The notes under the pieces: generated by a model
What the model saw: the letters and a program-made list of their open reading frames with translations, nothing else
Told to the model about the DNA's origin: nothing
Databases searched by the model: none
Translations under genes and position numbers: made by a program
In this document: positions 42,045 through 49,591 of the stretch, in pieces
How positions within the stretch are numbered: position 1 is the stretch's first letter
Layout of the letters: each line of letters begins with the position of its first letter
Assembly: GCA_047947185.1 (NCBI GenBank)
Contig: CP170502.1
Location: forward strand, 2,294,001-2,358,000
Origin: JANQJA01 sp047947185
GTDB lineage: Bacteria > Pseudomonadota > Gammaproteobacteria > Pseudomonadales > Azotimanducaceae
DNA length: 64,000 nucleotides
Direction of reading: 5' to 3'

Positions 42045-42434
42045 TCAGCGGGAAATGGGGGGGCGAAACAGCGAGGAAGCTGCCTGGGAGAGGAAGGAAA
42101 CCGAATACGCTGTATTGAGGGTTTGAGAAAACTGGACGGAAAACGGCGACAGTGTACTCACCACCGCAACGCTTGCAGAGATGCAATCCAGCTGAGAGCA
42201 GTGTTCCTGGCTGCAACAATCAGCGACATCAGCCGTAAGGGCATTATTGATCTGGATATTGTTTGCCTTGGTATGGCTTCCATGATCCATTGCCCCCGTC
42301 ATTACTGGAACATCGGGTTCGTGACTCATCTTGTGGCAGGGCAATTTCGCAACAGCGAACGACTGGCTGGTAAAAGCCAGTAACGCGAAGATCGCCATGT
42401 AAAATCTGAATCTGCTAAGCCACATAATCTGCAA
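42045..42434 (-). CDS. CopL/CzcI-like small secreted Cys/His protein
   Basis: 129 residues (or 126 from ATG 42425). Signal peptide to SFAVA (about residue 28), then potential metal ligands (LPCHKMSHEPD, MDHGSH, DCCSQEHCSQLDC) and the ending SSLFRPPISR. That ending matches SSLYRPPIA of the CzcI-like protein at 11254-11607. Location upstream of DUF411-cusCBA on the same strand suggests a periplasmic copper-binding or regulatory protein like CopL. Confidence 0.65.
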   Translation of the reverse strand: MQIMWLSRFRFYMAIFALLAFTSQSFAVAKLPCHKMSHEPDVPVMTGAMDHGSHTKANNIQINNALTADVADCCSQEHCSQLDCISASVAVVSTLSPFSVQFSQTLNTAYSVSFLSQAASSLFRPPISR

Positions 42435-42501
42435 ATGGTTATATTAACCTTAGGAAAGATACCTTATTCTCTCGAAAGTTCAAACATAACGCCCTTGATG
42501 A

Positions 42502-42515
42502 TTGACATAGATCAA
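42502..42515. promoter_or_regulatory. FNR/ANR-like site
   Basis: TTGACATAGATCAA agrees with TTGAT-N4-ATCAA at nine of ten positions. It lies 68 bp upstream of the CopL-like gene on the minus strand (start 42434) and 147 bp from the plus-strand small gene at 42662. Distance to the copper gene equals that of the site at 34967-34980. Confidence 0.4.
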
Positions 42516-42661
42516 TCAACGGATTGTTCCATTAAGCGCCAGAACTGCAAATATTGACTTAAGGCCCACCCCGTCAGGATTGAGTGGCTGAGCTAAGTTT
42601 TTTTGTCCAACGGCGCTATACTTAAATCTGAGCTGGAGTAACCCGCAGGTGGAGTCTGCCG

Positions 42662-42871
42662 ATGAATACTGTCAACCGCATTGCCAATATCCTCAGAGCC
42701 AGTGCTGCTTTGCTCGTAACCGCTGTGGGCATTTTATTCAGCGCTGATGACGACGAAAGCGAAGACCGTCCCTTAGGAGATGGCTCAGACCGATTTGGGG
42801 AGCACAATTTTCGTACCGGACGTATGGACTCTGGAGCTGATCCAGATGGCTGGTATGAGGAGGACTTGTAA
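42662..42871 (+). CDS. Small membrane-anchored acidic protein
   Basis: 69 residues with a GGTGGAG site before the ATG. One hydrophobic segment (about 10-27), then a strongly acidic stretch (SADDDESEDRPLGDGSD) and C-terminus ADPDGWYEEDL. It stands alone on the plus strand between the metal cargo and traG, ending 7 bp from the convergent traG stop. Family not recognised; it may belong to the conjugation module. Confidence 0.55.
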   Translation: MNTVNRIANILRASAALLVTAVGILFSADDDESEDRPLGDGSDRFGEHNFRTGRMDSGADPDGWYEEDL

Positions 42872-42878
42872 CAGCTCC

Positions 42879-44447
42879 CTATTTCTTCTTCATCCCTTTT
42901 GAGACGGCCATTTTACCCAAACTGCCGCCCTGCCTTCCTGCATCATCAGCAGGTCTTGCGAGCGGGGAAGTAGCTGCAGTGATAGAGCGCCCTATATTCA
43001 CCCCCGCCCACGCCATCATCCCACTCCACAGCAGTGGCAATCCCAGATAGAGGCTGGTGGTAATCATATTCAGCAGCATACGCTTGGCATCGTGTTCGCC
43101 AGGGTTGGCAAAGATCTGCAGGAAGACATTGACGTCCGGGTACATGGACAGAATCAGGTTCTGGTCCACCCACATGGCCAAGTACCAGAGCACTGTCCAG
43201 AACTTGATGGTGAAGATGGCCATGCCACCGACCACCATCATGGCAATCGAGTAGCGGGACAAAACCACCACCAGCGGCAACAACGCATAGATGCCCAGCA
43301 GCATAATGGCCTGCACCATGGGCAATGATTGCAGCACGGCAGTCATGGTGACGGAAAACAGGGCCGATGCGGTGACCACACCACCGGTCGCCAGGCCGCC
43401 TTTGACAATATTTCCTGCCGTATTGAACAAACCCGAGCCGGAGGCATTATTGGCGATCAGTTCATTGCTCGACCACGAGGGTGGCGCATTGGTGAGTACG
43501 GTTTTGGCGACGGCATCGTTTTGCTGCTCGCTGGCCAGTGCCGGTGCGATAGCGACCACCAATCCGGAAAAGCCGGCCGAGGTGGCATCCGCCTCCTTGA
43601 TCAGTTTTTCCCGCAAGCCGATCGCCCCATCCTCCCACCACTGTTTGCAGTAGGGTTTGCCCCAGGCTGGCGGAGTCGTCGGATCGTATTCGGTATCTCT
43701 GGCCGCGTTGTAAGTCCAGCCGGTAATTTGGTTGGCCGGGCGCAGGGTGTCGTAATAGCCTGCAGTTTCCCGGTAGACGTGGGAGCCCATCCAGTCGGGG
43801 TCATCGGCGCCGTAGGTGGTGAGAATGCCATTGATGGCTGCTGTGTTTGGTCGTTCAGCCTGGTATTTGGAACGGGCCGGAATATAGCACTGGCTGAAGA
43901 AATCACTCACCTCCTGCCGGAGTCGCGGATCGGCAATGGTGGCCAGGTGTGTTTGTTGCTCGAAGGTGCGCATATCTGCCACGGTAGGTAGACCTTCGAC
44001 AATGGCGTGATTCAGGCCGGAGCTGAGGGCGATCACGCCGTACCACCAGACGGGAACATTGACTGTTGCGGCAGAACCCGTGAAGCCGGTCGTGCCATAG
44101 GTGCTCTGTGGGGCCGCTACGGTCGCGGTTGTTGGCGTTGGATTCAGCAAGGTCGGCGGCGGAGAGTAGGACAAGGTGCCGGCATTGAGTGGTGTGAGGG
44201 CCGCGGGTTGCCCGGCCAGCACGACTACCAACAGCGCAATGAACAGCTCGATCTCCATGCGCCGCAGTGAGAGGCCACTGGCATGGCCCACCTCACCGCC
44301 CTGCGCCGGTTCGCGCCAGTTGTCGATCAGAATGCCCAGAAACGGGAGATAGACGATACCGGTACTGACCAGCACACCCCACAGAATGCCGTAGAAGGTC
44401 CAGCCAAAAAGGGAAGTAAAGAGTTCCAGATAACTATCGACACTCAT
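42879..44447 (-). CDS. traG: Conjugal transfer TraG N-terminal-domain protein
   Basis: 522-residue inner-membrane protein of the mating-pair-formation apparatus. N-terminal helices (MSVDSYLELFTSLFGWTFYGILWG; ELFIALLVVVLAG), a periplasmic domain with LNHAIVEGLP and paired Cys, and a helical C-terminal part (about 350-490). This matches the TraG N-terminal family of PFGI-1/SXT-like ICEs. It is the last transfer gene before the metal cargo. Role in mating-pair stabilisation is inferred from F TraG. Confidence 0.85.
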   Translation of the reverse strand: MSVDSYLELFTSLFGWTFYGILWGVLVSTGIVYLPFLGILIDNWREPAQGGEVGHASGLSLRRMEIELFIALLVVVLAGQPAALTPLNAGTLSYSPPPTLLNPTPTTATVAAPQSTYGTTGFTGSAATVNVPVWWYGVIALSSGLNHAIVEGLPTVADMRTFEQQTHLATIADPRLRQEVSDFFSQCYIPARSKYQAERPNTAAINGILTTYGADDPDWMGSHVYRETAGYYDTLRPANQITGWTYNAARDTEYDPTTPPAWGKPYCKQWWEDGAIGLREKLIKEADATSAGFSGLVVAIAPALASEQQNDAVAKTVLTNAPPSWSSNELIANNASGSGLFNTAGNIVKGGLATGGVVTASALFSVTMTAVLQSLPMVQAIMLLGIYALLPLVVVLSRYSIAMMVVGGMAIFTIKFWTVLWYLAMWVDQNLILSMYPDVNVFLQIFANPGEHDAKRMLLNMITTSLYLGLPLLWSGMMAWAGVNIGRSITAATSPLARPADDAGRQGGSLGKMAVSKGMKKK

Positions 44448-44463
44448 TGCCCTGCTCCAATGA

Positions 44464-44838
44464 TCAAACTCTAACCATCAAGCCAATGGCATTGACCAAT
44501 ACACCCTGCCCTAGCACCAATTCGAGCAAAACCAACCAGGTGACGGCGCGCCGGCGTAAGCCTGTTAGTAGGTTTGCTTTGGCCCGGCTCAGGATTTTTG
44601 CATCAGCCAGCCAAGCAATCAGATGATTCCAGCCAAAGGCAATGACAGCGATCACTGTCCAGCGCATGGCTGTCAGTGTTGTCCGCCAGGTATCGATGCT
44701 TTGTTGGACGGATTGCACGGAATCCGTTTGTAATCGATGCATCAGGAGATACCCCACCAGCGCTGTCAGCAACACGGCCATGGTGGTGAATAGCAGAAAG
44801 TTTTTTCGCCTTGATCGGATGTTATTGAACACGCCCAC
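44464..44838 (-). CDS. ICE-associated small membrane protein
   Basis: 124 residues with three hydrophobic helices (about 13-33, 56-72, 98-118). It lies between traG and the TIGR03755 gene and overlaps the latter's 3' end by 17 bp. Proteins of this size and position recur in PFGI-1-type ICEs, but no function is known. Confidence 0.65.
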   Translation of the reverse strand: MGVFNNIRSRRKNFLLFTTMAVLLTALVGYLLMHRLQTDSVQSVQQSIDTWRTTLTAMRWTVIAVIAFGWNHLIAWLADAKILSRAKANLLTGLRRRAVTWLVLLELVLGQGVLVNAIGLMVRV

Positions 44839-46162
44839 CTCGCAACGGATTGGGATCTAGCGTGGGCACTTCCGGTACGGTAAGGGAACTCTGCCGTTTG
44901 GCAGCCGCTCGCTCCAGTAATGTGGCAACAGTGTCGGACACCACTTCTTTGCGCACACGGGTTTCAAACAGCAGGTTTTCGATTTCTTTATCGAGCTCGG
45001 CGATGGAGTTGTCGGCATGTTCGCGAGCGACTTCGGTGGCATAGACTTCGGGCACCTGTCGCCCCGACAGCAGCAGACGCCGCGCGTATAGTGCTTTCTC
45101 AACCGTGCGTGCGGTGCTGATCTCGGATACCAGACGGCCCATGATCAGGCTCTGCTCCGAGGCCGGCATTTCGCGGATGGCTTCGATCACTTGCCGGGTG
45201 ATGGCCACGCCGGGGGCGGTGATCTGGTCGAGATTGGCTAACGTGGGCGGTGTCGCGCCACTAACCAGGTTCTGGATCTCGGTGGTGACTGTAGCGGACT
45301 CCTGATAGAGCTTCGGCAGCAGGCCCGTACCGGGGATGCTGTCCTTGCGGCAGGTGTCGCAGGTAGTAACGATATTCTCGCCCACCACATCCACGGTCCA
45401 GTCCCGGGCTTCAGCGGGCGACGACCAGATTTCCGAGAGGCGGGTGGCCGATGCGGCCGGTACCGGACTGGTATCGGTCACGGCGCGATTCATATTGATG
45501 TTGTAACCGGCCTCGACGAGGTCGCCGGTGAACTCCAGCACTGGCTGGCCGGTTCCCCCGGCCTGCCCACCGATCCAGGGCACACCATTATCGCCGTTTG
45601 AGGATTCTACCGTGTCTTTGGCGGTGACGGCATCATTGCCGCCAATACCCATTTGCACCTTCCAATCGTTACCCTTGGACAAGGTGATCAGATCGGCGTA
45701 GGGGTTCTTACCCTGAGCAATCTCCGCCTCCATCTGCTCGCAGGATTTGGTGGCCAGCTGCATGGTTTCTTCGGCTTTGATCAGGGCATTCTGAAACAGG
45801 TCGTACAGGCCGGGATTGGCCCGTTGCAGAATGAGTGCAGGTAACGACGCTATAGCGCTGGTGGCCGCTGCCGTCATGGCGTTCATCATGTTGTCGACAC
45901 CGGAACCGATGTCGTTCAAGGTATTGGTGACCGCCGCCACCGGATCGAACTTGCCGCAGCTGTAGCCGAGTCCCAGTTGGGCAGAGCCTCCCAACGTCGT
46001 GGAGACCACAGCAGGATTGGCCGGTACCGAGACCGGTTCGGCGCCACCGATCTCGTAATACCACAGCCCATCTTCCGTGGGCGCTTGAGCGGCATAGCTG
46101 TCGGGGCCAGTGGCGACGGTCAAAGCGATCACCAGACAGTGAATAGGGTTGTGTTTGATCAT
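44822..46162 (-). CDS. ICE mating protein, TIGR03755 (PFL_4711) family
   Basis: 446 residues with a signal peptide (to about residue 24). Conserved features include GLGYSCGKFDPVAAVTNTLND and periplasmic Cys pairs (CDTC). Its role is thought to parallel TraH of F, in pilus assembly/retraction at the outer membrane. The start overlaps the TIGR03756 gene by 4 bp. Confidence 0.88.
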   Translation of the reverse strand: MIKHNPIHCLVIALTVATGPDSYAAQAPTEDGLWYYEIGGAEPVSVPANPAVVSTTLGGSAQLGLGYSCGKFDPVAAVTNTLNDIGSGVDNMMNAMTAAATSAIASLPALILQRANPGLYDLFQNALIKAEETMQLATKSCEQMEAEIAQGKNPYADLITLSKGNDWKVQMGIGGNDAVTAKDTVESSNGDNGVPWIGGQAGGTGQPVLEFTGDLVEAGYNINMNRAVTDTSPVPAASATRLSEIWSSPAEARDWTVDVVGENIVTTCDTCRKDSIPGTGLLPKLYQESATVTTEIQNLVSGATPPTLANLDQITAPGVAITRQVIEAIREMPASEQSLIMGRLVSEISTARTVEKALYARRLLLSGRQVPEVYATEVAREHADNSIAELDKEIENLLFETRVRKEVVSDTVATLLERAAAKRQSSLTVPEVPTLDPNPLRGGRVQ

Positions 46163-47184
46163 GGCGGGTAATTGATCCAGTTGATGTCGAACAGAAAAAA
46201 CTGGCCTTCTTTTTCACAGCACTGATAAGGCCTCCACAGGTTCCAGGCGTAATCACCCTCCTCGTCCACACGGCCACCACCCCAACCATTGGCGCTGGCA
46301 AGATCGTTGGTGCCAAAAACAGCGCAGCTTGATTCTGCTTTGGGGAGCAACATCTGCCACTCACCGGTGGCAGGATCGTCTTCAACCAATGGACCCGGCG
46401 ACCAAATCCGCTGGTCGGAGCTGGAAGACGGTTCGATCTGATCGTAAATGTGCGGCTGACCGTTCCGGGTCACGATATCCCCGGCTCGCTGCGCATTGAT
46501 TGCTGCGGCCTTGGGCTCCTCTGCCTGTGTGGTCCAGCCTGTTCTGGGGTAGACACCACCCCAGGTTTGGAATGGCCAATTACCGATTTCCCGCAGACCG
46601 GGGATCAGACTCGCTGGATAGAACATCTCCGGGATTTCCATACGCCAGGAGAGTGCATCCAGGCTCGACATGAAATAGGGATAAAAGGAGGTGGTTTCCG
46701 ATTCACACAAATAGCCGGTACCCGCCAGGACACCTGACAGCGAACCTAAAGGATGGCCGATGACATCGGTCTCCCGAAAGATCAGATTGCGATGATCCTT
46801 GTTGCCCTGCCCACCTTCCGTTCGATTCCCGGCGCTCTCGATGGACACGGCCAACAAGCTGCCGAGCAGTCCTGTCGCGGCGGAACTTTGAGCAGCCCCA
46901 AGAATACTGCGGATCTCTGTCCAGGGATTGCTACCGAGTTCGTTGTAACTGCTCACCACCGCATCCGGCTGGTAATGACCAACTTTGATGGAGGTCTCGA
47001 CATCGCATTCGTAAATGGAACAGCGCAGCCAAAAGCACATCCCCACCGGCATCCAGCGCATACAGCTGAGCGCGGCACTCGTGGTCTGGGAGACGATTTC
47101 CGTGGTGGAGATGGTTCCAGCATGGCTCATGAGAGGCGCCCACATCAGCAGGATGAATCCACAACGGCGGATAGCGCGCATCAT
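46159..47184 (-). CDS. ICE mating protein, TIGR03756 (PFL_4710) family, TraU-like
   Basis: 341 residues from ATG 47184 (ATGA overlap with the upstream stop). Signal peptide to SHAG, then many Cys (ALSCMRWMPVGMCFWLRCSIYEC), typical of TraU-like periplasmic mating-pair proteins needing disulfides. Ends in NINWINYPP-type sequence. Co-transcribed with TIGR03755 and TIGR03757. Confidence 0.88.
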   Translation of the reverse strand: MMRAIRRCGFILLMWAPLMSHAGTISTTEIVSQTTSAALSCMRWMPVGMCFWLRCSIYECDVETSIKVGHYQPDAVVSSYNELGSNPWTEIRSILGAAQSSAATGLLGSLLAVSIESAGNRTEGGQGNKDHRNLIFRETDVIGHPLGSLSGVLAGTGYLCESETTSFYPYFMSSLDALSWRMEIPEMFYPASLIPGLREIGNWPFQTWGGVYPRTGWTTQAEEPKAAAINAQRAGDIVTRNGQPHIYDQIEPSSSSDQRIWSPGPLVEDDPATGEWQMLLPKAESSCAVFGTNDLASANGWGGGRVDEEGDYAWNLWRPYQCCEKEGQFFLFDINWINYPP

Positions 47185-47639
47185 GGTCGAGCCTCCCCGG
47201 CCTGCCACTGCCGATACACTTGAGTTGCCGTTCGAATGTCGGTGATGCCGTACACCACAGCCTTGCCATCGAAGACAATGGCCGGGTAGCGATCAATGCC
47301 GTACTGCATCGCCTGCACAAGGCCGTTAGCGGCGTTTTCCAGTTCATGGCTGAGTTGGGTATCTATCTGTTGAAAGCGATCTAGAACCAACTTTTTGGCT
47401 TTTTCCGGGTCACTGGGCAAGTCCTTGGAGAGTGCTTGTTGAAGATGCGCTATACGCTCTATGTTATAGACTGTCGTATTTTCTGGCTCACGTAATCCAA
47501 GTTCTATATTCCCAACAAAAGCTTCAATGACAGGCCCTTCAGCATCGTTAGCTTGCAAATTGGTAATCAACCCAAACGCCACGATGACAGATAGCGCCAC
47601 ATACCAGCCTTTCAGTGAATTCCTATGATAGTCAGCCAT
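47181..47639 (-). CDS. ICE transfer protein, TIGR03757 (PFL_4709) family
   Basis: 152 residues from ATG 47639, which gives an N-terminal hydrophobic signal (GWYVALSVIVAFGLITN). The C-terminal half carries the family pattern AMQYGIDRYPAIVFDGKAVVYGITD, similar to a TrbC/TraW-like thioredoxin-type fold. A longer frame to 47756 lacks a signal. It would normally follow the TraC region directly; here the DUF488 cargo intervenes. Confidence 0.82.
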   Translation of the reverse strand: MADYHRNSLKGWYVALSVIVAFGLITNLQANDAEGPVIEAFVGNIELGLREPENTTVYNIERIAHLQQALSKDLPSDPEKAKKLVLDRFQQIDTQLSHELENAANGLVQAMQYGIDRYPAIVFDGKAVVYGITDIRTATQVYRQWQAGEARP

Positions 47640-47867
47640 TTCAAAGCGACTCCAGATGCCAGGTGTATCCCGACATCCTGCGGCCAACTCAGCGCTTATT
47701 AAACCGGAAATCCCTTCAAACCGAATCGTGCTTAATTCTTGATCACCTGGCAGCATCCCCTACACTTCTAATGGACAATGGGAGCCAGCTTGTTTAGCCC
47801 CAGTGTGATAGCTGATAGACTTGACGCGATTGGAACTTTACTACCCAGAGAAAGGGCGCAAACAACT

Positions 47868-48755
47868 ATGTACTACAGGCAGAAAGTGCTACTTGCCTTA
47901 CTTGAGTCATTTGGCGGAAAACTGGCCAGCACTGATTTTCAGAAATACCTCTTTCTATACTCTCGGCTTTGCGAGAAAGATCGGAGCTACGAGTTTGTGC
48001 CCTACAAATACGGGTGTTTTTCTTTTCAATCTTACGCCGACAAATCCAAATTGGTTGCTTCAGGTTATCTGGAGGATGCTAAAGACTGGAAACTATCCGA
48101 TTCATTTAACAATCACACTGCACAACTCAAAAAGGACGACGCCGGGAAAATCCAGTTATTTCACGATAAGTACGTATCGCTCAAGGGCAAGAAGCTATTG
48201 CAGCATGTCTACCGAGGCTACCCGTATTATGCAATCAACAGTCTGGTTGCCAATGAAATATTAACGGCGGACGAATACGCGGCCGTACAAAAACTCAAAG
48301 CCCCAAAAAAAGGTAAATTATTTGCCACTATCGGGTACGAAGGGATTACCGTTGAGGAATATCTCAATAAATTGATTGAAAACAATATTCGGCTTCTCGT
48401 TGATGTGAGAAAAAATCCCTTGAGCAGAAAATACGGTTTCTCGAAAACCAAACTGTCCGAGCTCTTAAATAACGTCGGTATCAGTTATAAACATTTACCT
48501 AAACTCGGCATTGTTTCCGACAAAAGAAAATCCCTGAAAACATCTCAAGACTACAAAAATCTTTTTTCAAATTACGAGAAAACAGTTATTCCCGAAGAGA
48601 AAGACACGATTGCCGAGCTTTATGATTTTTATCTGGACTCTGCCCGCATTGCCATTACTTGCTTCGAAGAATGTCATACGATGTGTCATCGCCATAAAGT
48701 TGCAGATGCTGTTGCAGGTATTGCAAATAGCAGGTTCAAGGTCGTTCACCTATAA
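47868..48755 (+). CDS. DUF488 protein with N-terminal winged-helix-like domain
   Basis: 295 residues from ATG 47868. The N-terminal part (YYRQKVLLALLESFGGKLAS and LFLYSRL, about 1-140) resembles winged-helix domains of the SocA/Panacea type. The C-terminal part (about 145-295) is DUF488: LFATIGYEGITVEEYLNKL, LLVDVRKNPLSRKYGFSK and the Cys/His end CFEECHTMCHRHKVAD. Codon use is AT-richer than the flanking transfer genes. It pairs with the next gene 23 bp downstream. Function unknown; found in variable loci with defence genes. Confidence 0.7.
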   Translation: MYYRQKVLLALLESFGGKLASTDFQKYLFLYSRLCEKDRSYEFVPYKYGCFSFQSYADKSKLVASGYLEDAKDWKLSDSFNNHTAQLKKDDAGKIQLFHDKYVSLKGKKLLQHVYRGYPYYAINSLVANEILTADEYAAVQKLKAPKKGKLFATIGYEGITVEEYLNKLIENNIRLLVDVRKNPLSRKYGFSKTKLSELLNNVGISYKHLPKLGIVSDKRKSLKTSQDYKNLFSNYEKTVIPEEKDTIAELYDFYLDSARIAITCFEECHTMCHRHKVADAVAGIANSRFKVVHL

Positions 48756-48778
48756 ACAAAGAAACCACACGGAAGTCG

Positions 48779-49591
48779 ATGAAAAAAGAACGCGTACTCA
48801 TTACAGTCAAGACATACCCCACCATATCTAAAGCATACAGTGAGCTGGTTTGTACTGCCGGCATTCGAGAAGATGGCTCATGGATACGAATCTACCCCGT
48901 TCCATTCCGTAAGTTGTTCGATAAGTACGATAAATTCCAATGGGTAGAGTTGGACGTTGTCGAAAACAAGAGTGACAAACGCCATGAAAGTCATCGGCTG
49001 CTAAGTCCGGACGCCATCACGCTTCATGAAAAAATGGGTACAGAAAATAATTGGCAAGAACGCAAGTCCTACGTATTTGAAAAAGGAAGTGTTTATGAGA
49101 ATCTGGATGAGTTAATCCAGCTCAATAAGTCAGGCACCCTATCACTAGCCACCTTCAAACCAACAAAAATACTCGACTTGGTTGTCGAGGAAGTTGATCG
49201 AGAGTGGGATAAGGGAAAAATCGAAGCTCTCAAGCAGCAAGCGAAACAAGGCGATCTATTTTCCGATACTCCCGAATATTTTAGCGTCGTCAACAAACTC
49301 CCTTACAAATTTTCATACCGACTCCTCGACGATAAAGGCAAAGAAAGCACGATGATGATTGAGGATTGGGAAATCGGCATGCTGTTTTGGAATTGCCTGA
49401 AAAGGCATCATGGCGACGAAAAGAAGGCGATACTCGATGTCAGAAAGAAATACATTGATGACTTTGCTAACACCAAGGACCTCCACCTTTTTCTGGGTAC
49501 GACTTTACAATACGACGGATGGGCGCAAAATCCCTTCATCATTATTGGTGTGTTTGCACCGCCGATCACACTACAAACCGAGCTTTTCTAA
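48779..49591 (+). CDS. Partner protein of the DUF488 gene, unknown function
   Basis: 270 residues, GGAAG before the ATG. It starts KKERVLITVKTYPTISKAYS and continues with a beta-rich domain (TAGIREDGSWIRIYPVPFR). Mixed alpha/beta, no signal or membrane helix. I recall this protein as a companion of DUF488 genes but know no activity. Its TAA and the TraC gene's TAG share two bases, so the cargo abuts the transfer operon without spare sequence. Confidence 0.6.
   Translation: MKKERVLITVKTYPTISKAYSELVCTAGIREDGSWIRIYPVPFRKLFDKYDKFQWVELDVVENKSDKRHESHRLLSPDAITLHEKMGTENNWQERKSYVFEKGSVYENLDELIQLNKSGTLSLATFKPTKILDLVVEEVDREWDKGKIEALKQQAKQGDLFSDTPEYFSVVNKLPYKFSYRLLDDKGKESTMMIEDWEIGMLFWNCLKRHHGDEKKAILDVRKKYIDDFANTKDLHLFLGTTLQYDGWAQNPFIIIGVFAPPITLQTELF

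Noticed and set aside
43329..43991. 220-codon plus-strand frame opposite traG
   Set aside because: High-GC antisense shadow of traG with no supporting feature.
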